A stretch of 64,000 bases of DNA from Streptomyces sp. AC555_RSS877 (GTDB lineage Bacteria; Actinomycetota; Actinomycetes; Streptomycetales; Streptomycetaceae): the NCBI RefSeq assembly GCF_019049245.1, contig NZ_JAGMUK010000052.1, positions 29,185 through 93,184 on the forward strand. Direction: 5' to 3'. A model generated the notes under the pieces. The model was not told the origin of the DNA. It made no database searches and saw only the letters and a program-made list of their open reading frames with translations. Below, piece by piece: positions 59,382 to 64,000 of this stretch (position 1 is its first letter; the number at the start of each line of letters is the position of its first letter). The translations under genes and the position numbers were made by a program.

Positions 59382-60253
59382 GCGCGACGCCCGAACCTCT
59401 GCGGGTTGCCCTCGCCCTCGCGGCGGCCGGTGTCCCGGTCCTGCCGCTGCGGGGCAAGGTCCCGTTCGGCAACTGCCGTTCCTGCAAGGACGGCGCTTGC
59501 GGCGGTCGACCCAATATGAAGGCGGCGGGCCCCTGCCTATGTCCCGCGCCGTGTCACGCGTGGGCCGCCGCGACCACCGACGCGCACGCCCTCACCTCGC
59601 CCGTGTGGGCGCCGGTGTGGCGTGAGGCGGTGGCTGTCGCCTACCACCCCGGCGGGGCCGGGCTGACGGTCGTCGACCTGGACAACGCGGCGGCCGTCGC
59701 ATGGGCCCGCGAGACCCTGCCCGCCACCCGCACCGTGCCGACGACGCGCGGTGAGCACTGGCTCTACCGGGGCGCCATGGCGTCGTCCAACGCGGTCCGG
59801 CCGGGGGTCGACATCAAGTCCCTTACGCAGTATGCCCGTTGGCTGGGAGCCGGGACGGGCGGTATGGCCGTTCTCCCGGCGGCCGTGCGCGCCATGGTGG
59901 TGAAGGAAGAGACCACCCCCGCGCCCGGGGAGGTGGCATCTTCCCTTCCCGCCCGCGCCACGTGGGACCGGTCGGTGGCCACCGGGTGCCGCCACACCGA
60001 GCGCTACGTCCGCACTGGCCTGGAACGCGGCCTCGCCCTCGTGCGGGCCCGGACCGAATCCGGCGCCGGTTCGCAGGCTTTCGGGGTCGCGAGGTTCCTC
60101 GCCGCCCAGCACACCGGGTGCCCGGGGCCGTGCGGACTGGCCGTACTCGGGGACGCCATCGTCGCCGTCGCCGTCTCCGTGGGCGTCCCGGAGACCTACG
60201 CCCGCCGCGCGGTCGCCAACGGCCTTGAGGCGGCTGTGGAGCGTGCGGCATGA
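59378..60253 (+). CDS. Bifunctional DNA primase/polymerase (Prim-Pol)
   Basis: This 291-residue protein of the AICE/plasmid Prim-Pol family begins LALAAAGVPVLPLRGKVPF and has a Cys-rich zinc segment (CRSCKDGACGG, CLCPAPCHAW). The metal-binding VVDLD, the TTRGEHWLYR strand and a further Cys pair near the C-terminus follow. It should prime and extend DNA during autonomous replication of the excised element. It overlaps both neighbours (ATGA). Confidence 0.85.
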   Translation: MSATPEPLRVALALAAAGVPVLPLRGKVPFGNCRSCKDGACGGRPNMKAAGPCLCPAPCHAWAAATTDAHALTSPVWAPVWREAVAVAYHPGGAGLTVVDLDNAAAVAWARETLPATRTVPTTRGEHWLYRGAMASSNAVRPGVDIKSLTQYARWLGAGTGGMAVLPAAVRAMVVKEETTPAPGEVASSLPARATWDRSVATGCRHTERYVRTGLERGLALVRARTESGAGSQAFGVARFLAAQHTGCPGPCGLAVLGDAIVAVAVSVGVPETYARRAVANGLEAAVERAA

Positions 60254-60573
60254 ACAAAGCATCCCGAACCCCCTCGAACGGCCCTCAGGGCGCCGTACGG
60301 CGCCTGCCACGGCCGTCGGTGGGCGAACCGAAGGTCGCCGCCCGCAAGGGCGTCCTTTCTGTCCTTGGTTCTGACCCGCAGACGGTCACCGTCACCGGCA
60401 TCACCCCGGGGCTTCAGATCCAGTGCGAGGGCGTACCGGTCGCGGACTCGCTGTGTGCCTGCGGGCATCACGAACGCGCCCGGGGGCGTGCCGCCGTCAT
60501 CAGGCTCACCGTCCGCCTCCGCGTCGGCGCCTGCCCGCACACCGCCACCGCCGAAGGGAGGGCGGCCTCATGA
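60250..60573 (+). CDS. Small protein between the replication genes
   Basis: This 107-residue basic product has a possible beta-strand middle (VTVTGITPGLQIQCEGVPV) and Cys/His residues (CACGHHER, ACPH) that may bind metal. It overlaps the primase and helicase genes (ATGA on both sides), so it probably works in replication. Not recognised. Confidence 0.6.
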   Translation: MNKASRTPSNGPQGAVRRLPRPSVGEPKVAARKGVLSVLGSDPQTVTVTGITPGLQIQCEGVPVADSLCACGHHERARGRAAVIRLTVRLRVGACPHTATAEGRAAS

Positions 60574-62132
60574 CTCCACAGCCTGTGGACAGCCCCGACC
60601 TGTGGGTCGGACTGCCCACCCTGGAAGACCCGCCCGGCGAGGACGACACGGCCCCCGACGTGTGGGAGGACCCCATTCCCCTCACCGGCCGCCGTGAGCG
60701 TCCGCCGTTCCCCGCCCAGGTGTTCCCCACCTGGCTGGGGGAGTTCGTGGTGGCCGTCGCGGAGGAGACGCAGACCCCGGTGGACCTTGCAGGTTCGGTC
60801 GCCCTCGCCGTGCTCGCCACGGCGGCCGGTGGTCGGTCGGTGGTCCACGTGCGCGGGAACTGGCGTGAGCCGACCAACCTCTTCACGGTGGTCGCGCTCC
60901 CGCCCGCCAACCGCAAGTCCGCCGTCTTCTCGCTGTTGGCCAACCCCCTCTATGAGGCTGAGAAACAGCTCAAGACCGCGATGCAGCCCGTCATCGTCGA
61001 AGCGGAGCTGACAGCGCGGTTGGCCAAGGAAGCGGCGGACAAAGCCGCCGCCAAGGCCGCGTCCGCCGACGGCGACAAGCGGCAAGAGATGGTGGCCACG
61101 GCCGTCGGCCTCGCGCAGACGGCCGACACGCTCACCATCCCCGCTGAACCCGTGCTGTTGGCGGACGACTCGACACCCGAGACGGTCACCTCGCTCATGG
61201 CCGAACAGGGCGGCCGGCTGTCGGTGATGAGCGCCGAGGGCGGCATCTTCGACATCATCGCCGGCCGCTACTCCGGCGCCCCCAACATGGAAGTCTTCCT
61301 CAAAGGCCATGCCGGGGACCGGTTGCGGGTCAACCGGCAGACCCGCCGCGAGTACATTGACGCCCCCGCCCTCACCATCGGCCTCGCCGTACAGCCGGAT
61401 GTGCTGCGCGACATCGGCAAGGTGAAGGGGTTCGAGGGACGCGGACTGCTGGCCCGCTTCCTGTACTCCCTCCCGGTGTCCACGGTCGGCGAACGCGAGA
61501 TCATCACCGACCCGGTCCCCGAGCAGACGGCCGCCACCTACACCGCGAAGGTCATCGACCTCACCCTGTCCCTGGCGGAGTGGACCGACCCGGCCGTCAT
61601 CCAGCTCACCTCAGAAGCCGACGCGGCCCTGATCACGTATCAGAAGCGCATCGAACCGCAGCTCAAGGCACGTGGCGGCAAGCTGGGTCACATCTCCAAC
61701 TGGGCCGGAAAACTAGCCGGAGCGACCGCCCGCATGGCCGCGCTGCTGCACCTCGCCGAACATGGCGGCAACGGCTACGCCCACCCGGTCACCGCCGCCA
61801 CCATGGATGCGGCGATTGAGCTGGGGGAGTACTACACCGCTCACGCCCTCGCCGTGTTCGACGTCATGGGCGCCGACCCCGTCCTGTCCCGCGCCCGCAG
61901 CGTCCTGGAAGCGCTGAGGGACAACGGATGGGAGGACGTCAGCCGACGGGATGTGTTCACCGTCCTGTCCCGCAGCGAGGTCCCCACCGTCGCGGATCTC
62001 GAACCGGCCCTCGCGTTGCTGGAAGACCACGGCTATCTGCGGTCCTACCAGCCGGAGCGCACCGGCAAGCGCGGACGCCCGCCGGCCCCCCGCCTCGCCG
62101 CCCACCCGTCCCTGCGCCACGGCGGCCGGTGA
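60570..62132 (+). CDS. DUF3987 (YfjI-type) replicative helicase-like protein
   Basis: This 520-residue DUF3987 protein has a degenerate P-loop (ALPPANRKSAVF) after AGSVALAVLATAAGG, then LLADDSTPETV and a conserved FEGRGLLARFLYS arginine region, with a C-terminal winged helix (about 425-500). In AICEs it acts with the Prim-Pol as the replication initiator. The two functions are separate genes here. Confidence 0.82.
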   Translation: MTPQPVDSPDLWVGLPTLEDPPGEDDTAPDVWEDPIPLTGRRERPPFPAQVFPTWLGEFVVAVAEETQTPVDLAGSVALAVLATAAGGRSVVHVRGNWREPTNLFTVVALPPANRKSAVFSLLANPLYEAEKQLKTAMQPVIVEAELTARLAKEAADKAAAKAASADGDKRQEMVATAVGLAQTADTLTIPAEPVLLADDSTPETVTSLMAEQGGRLSVMSAEGGIFDIIAGRYSGAPNMEVFLKGHAGDRLRVNRQTRREYIDAPALTIGLAVQPDVLRDIGKVKGFEGRGLLARFLYSLPVSTVGEREIITDPVPEQTAATYTAKVIDLTLSLAEWTDPAVIQLTSEADAALITYQKRIEPQLKARGGKLGHISNWAGKLAGATARMAALLHLAEHGGNGYAHPVTAATMDAAIELGEYYTAHALAVFDVMGADPVLSRARSVLEALRDNGWEDVSRRDVFTVLSRSEVPTVADLEPALALLEDHGYLRSYQPERTGKRGRPPAPRLAAHPSLRHGGR

Positions 62133-62470
62133 CCCCTACCCGCCCAGACCCCTCCCGCACAAACCGCGAAATCCGCAATAACCCTGGACGCCCCCGCTGA
62201 CCTGCGACGCGGCCCCCGCCCCATCCCGGCCGGGGCCCGTCGCACAATCCCGCGATATTCCGCAAAAAAACCGAGCACCACCCCACCCACCGGGGCCGGT
62301 CACTGGCCGCCCCTGATTTTTGCGGAATATCGCGGGTTTCTGCGGAGCACTGTCCACCACCGCCCGCACATCACATCACCTCAGGTCAGCACCCATCCCC
62401 GGCTTTTCTGCGGATTTTGCGGTTTGTGCGGCGGCATCTGCCCGTGAAATCAGCCTCATCGGAGTGAGCC
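62133..62470. other. Origin-like region between rep and xis
   Basis: This 338-bp gene-free region has a perfect 20-bp inverted repeat (62249-62268 with 62317-62336, half-site CCCGCGATATTCCGCAAAAA) around a 48-bp spacer. Several TGCGG/CCGCA iteron-like copies with A/T runs occur on both sides (for example TTCTGCGGA at about 62338 and 62405, TTTTGCGGT at about 62413). AT-rich tracts are unusual here. It is a good candidate for the replication origin bound by the DUF3987/Prim-Pol proteins. Confidence 0.6.
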
Positions 62471-62698
62471 TTGGACGAACACGGCACCCTCGCGACCCCC
62501 GCAGACGACGACGCCACGTTGGTTCTCCTCAAGGTTGAAGAGGCCGCCCGTCGACTCCGCATCGGCCGGACCACATGCTTCGCGCTCATCCGCACCGGCG
62601 AACTGGAGTCCGTCATGGTCGGCGGTCTCCGCCGCGTCCCCGCCGACGCGCCGGCCGCGTATGTCACCCGTCTCCGCACCGCCCACCAAGCCGCTTGA
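62471..62698 (+). CDS. xis: Excisionase (Xis)
   Basis: This 75-residue MerR/HTH_17-type protein, LLKVEEAARRLRIGRTTCFALIRTGELESVMVG with RRVP, is the usual AICE excisionase that directs integrase towards excision. Start TTG at 62471 with GGAG 6 nt upstream. It lies directly before int, separated by RNA element copy 3. Confidence 0.88.
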   Translation: MDEHGTLATPADDDATLVLLKVEEAARRLRIGRTTCFALIRTGELESVMVGGLRRVPADAPAAYVTRLRTAHQAA

Positions 62699-62704
62699 CG
62701 ACGC

Positions 62705-62747
62705 CCGGGGCGGCGGCACTCCCGGACAGGACAGCCCGCCGCTCCGG
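62705..62747 (+). promoter_or_regulatory. Repeated RNA element, copy 3 (integrase)
   Basis: A 12-bp stem (62705-62716 with 62736-62747, one G-U) carries the same 19-nt loop CACTCCCGGACAGGACAGC. The outer pairs are CCGG/CCGG, again different from the other copies. The conserved TCCCGAC follows, and AGGAG (62771-62775) before int. A second stem over the ribosome binding site is weaker here. Confidence 0.7.
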
Positions 62748-62782
62748 TCTCTATCCCGACACCGAGAATCAGGAGTCTGCCC

Positions 62783-64000
62783 GTGGCAGAGGAACAGAAG
62801 CGCACTCGACAGCCCAACGGCCGTAGCTCGATCTACTTGGGCAAAGACGGTAAGTGGCACGGCCGCGTCACCGTCGGCATCCGAGACGACGGCACCCCGG
62901 ACCGCCGCCACGTGGAACGCAAGACCCGCGCCGAAGTGACGGGCGCCGTACGCGAGTTGGAGAATCAACGCGACGCCAAGACCGTGAAGAAGCCCGGCAA
63001 GGCGTGGACGGTCAAGGCCTGGCTGACGCACTGGATTGAGAACGTCGCGCCCCTCGCCGTCAACGACAACACGATGGTCGGGTACGGCGTCGCCGTGCGA
63101 AAGCACCTCATCCCCGGCTTGGGTGCTCACCGTCTCGACAGGCTCAAGCCTGAGCACATCGAGGCGTTCTACGCCAAGATGCAGGCCAACGGCAGTAAGC
63201 CCGCGACCGCTCACCAGGTGCACCGAACCTTCCGCACCGCCCTCAACGAAGCCGTACGGCGCGGGCATCTCGGCAAGAACCCCGTCCAGTTGGCCAAGGC
63301 ACCGAAAACGGGGGAACACGAGGTAGAGCCCTACAACGTCCAAGAGGTACAGCGGTTGCTCAAAACTGCTGACCAGCAGCGCAACTCAGCTCGCTGGGCC
63401 ATCGCCCTCGCGCTCGGACTGCGACAAGGGGAAGTGCTTGGTCTGAGGTGGGACGACGTGGACCTTGACGGTGGATTCCTCGTGGTCCGCCGTAGTCGTC
63501 ACCGGCCGCAGTACACCCACGGGTGCGCGGACCCCTGCGGTCGCAAGGCCGCCGGATACTGCCCGCAGAGGCGTCGCACGAACCCGGAGTTGGCCACCAC
63601 CAAGTCGCGCGCCGGCCGCCGCGCCGTCGGTCTTCCCGAGCAACTCGTCGACCTACTCCGTGCCCACCTCAAGGCGCAGGAAGGGGAGCGGGCGACGGCC
63701 GGGAATCGCTGGGAGGAGAACCAACTGGTCTTCCCGGATGAACACGGCCGTAGTCCGTCCCACCGTCGGGACTGGGCCGAGTGGAAGGCACTCCTCACGG
63801 AGGCGAACGTCCGAGACGGACGCCTTCACGACGCGCGCCACACGGCAGCGACGGTCTTGCTCATCCTCGGTGTCCCCGAGCGTGCCGTCATGGGCCTCAT
63901 GGGGTGGTCGACCACCGCCATGGCCGCTCGATATCAGCACATGGTGGATGCCGTGCGGGCCGACGTCGCGAGGCAAGTGGACGGCCTCATCTGGAAGTCC
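62783..64000 (+). CDS. int: Tyrosine integrase, C-terminus cut by window edge
   Basis: The 406 codons visible encode an AICE site-specific recombinase: an N-terminal arm-binding domain, a core-binding domain (about 75-170) and the catalytic domain with Arg214, Lys274, His349, Arg352, Trp375 (in place of the usual His) and Tyr384. A Cys-containing insertion (HGCADPCGRKAAGYC) lies in the catalytic domain. It should recombine attP with the tRNA-Cys anticodon loop. GTG at 62783 with AGGAG 7 nt upstream. No stop codon is reached. Confidence 0.93.
   Translation, partial: MAEEQKRTRQPNGRSSIYLGKDGKWHGRVTVGIRDDGTPDRRHVERKTRAEVTGAVRELENQRDAKTVKKPGKAWTVKAWLTHWIENVAPLAVNDNTMVGYGVAVRKHLIPGLGAHRLDRLKPEHIEAFYAKMQANGSKPATAHQVHRTFRTALNEAVRRGHLGKNPVQLAKAPKTGEHEVEPYNVQEVQRLLKTADQQRNSARWAIALALGLRQGEVLGLRWDDVDLDGGFLVVRRSRHRPQYTHGCADPCGRKAAGYCPQRRRTNPELATTKSRAGRRAVGLPEQLVDLLRAHLKAQEGERATAGNRWEENQLVFPDEHGRSPSHRRDWAEWKALLTEANVRDGRLHDARHTAATVLLILGVPERAVMGLMGWSTTAMAARYQHMVDAVRADVARQVDGLIWKS

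Larger units (their letters stand above)
47053..64000. mobile_element. Actinomycete integrative and conjugative element (AICE), right end outside window
   Basis: The element starts at a split tRNA-Cys and carries the standard AICE set in order: cargo, XRE and GntR regulators, a membrane/spread cluster, an FtsK/TraB translocase, primase/polymerase and DUF3987 replication proteins, an origin-like region, excisionase and tyrosine integrase. The integrase is cut by the right edge. Transfer is expected as double-stranded DNA by TraB, without a relaxase, which is absent here. Cargo near attL is defence-like. Confidence 0.9.

Noticed and set aside
1-64000. CRISPR arrays, complete rRNA or tRNA genes, insertion sequences
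   Set aside because: No regularly spaced repeats, no transposase frames and no full cloverleaf were seen. The only tRNA-like sequence is the 3' half at the attachment site and its decayed copy.

Overview
The window is high-GC actinobacterial DNA. Gene content and order closely match the Streptomyces coelicolor core chromosome around prfB-ftsEX-smpB-ssrA, matAB, narK-nnaR, sigU-rsuA and hupA-murA. The S. coelicolor comparison is from memory, not from a search. Typical Streptomyces features are very GC-rich third codon positions, many ATGA/GTGA gene overlaps, several apparently leaderless genes, and GTG and TTG starts.

Bases 1-47,000 are chromosomal backbone. They carry, in order: peptide chain release factor 2; a sortase substrate; FtsE/FtsX; an S41 protease; SmpB and tmRNA; a secreted esterase; a minus-strand alpha-xylosidase/sugar-ABC operon with its LacI regulator and a clear operator; a divergent MFS/LysR pair with a T-N11-A box; the matA-matB-acyltransferase exopolysaccharide locus; nitrate uptake and its regulator (narK, nnaR); sigU-rsuA; a HelD-like helicase; a strongly structured candidate small RNA; malic enzyme; HU; MurA; YqgE; a DUF3039 protein; an amino-sugar ABC operon with a GH20 hexosaminidase behind a DasR-like site; and a molybdenum hydroxylase operon (FAD, 2Fe-2S and Mo subunits, a 45-residue membrane peptide and a P-loop kinase). 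Intrinsic terminators with long perfect stems separate many units.

From about 47,050 to the right edge the window lies inside an actinomycete integrative and conjugative element (AICE). Its left boundary is the 3' half of a tRNA-Cys(GCA) gene that breaks in the anticodon loop. The integrase runs off the right edge, so the right att site and the intact tRNA should lie just outside. Next to the left end is cargo: a DUF4365 predicted nuclease bracketed by two ~147-bp att-like repeats, a ScoMcrA-like HNH restriction protein, and a translationally coupled trypsin-like protease/membrane protein pair of lower GC. Then follow two minus-strand regulators (XRE-TPR and a short GntR), CTAG-type operators, a conjugation module (membrane proteins, zinc-ribbon proteins, FtsK/TraB translocase), a replication module (primase/polymerase, DUF3987 helicase, a likely origin with a 20-bp inverted repeat) and xis-int.

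The most unusual feature is a short RNA-like element present three times. It sits immediately before the first gene of the conjugation block, before the first gene of the replication block, and before int. All copies share an identical 19-nt loop (CACTCCCGGACAGGACAGC) on a 12-13-bp stem whose outer pairs covary. In at least two copies a second hairpin covers the ribosome binding site. It looks like a shared post-transcriptional switch for the mobile functions of the element.
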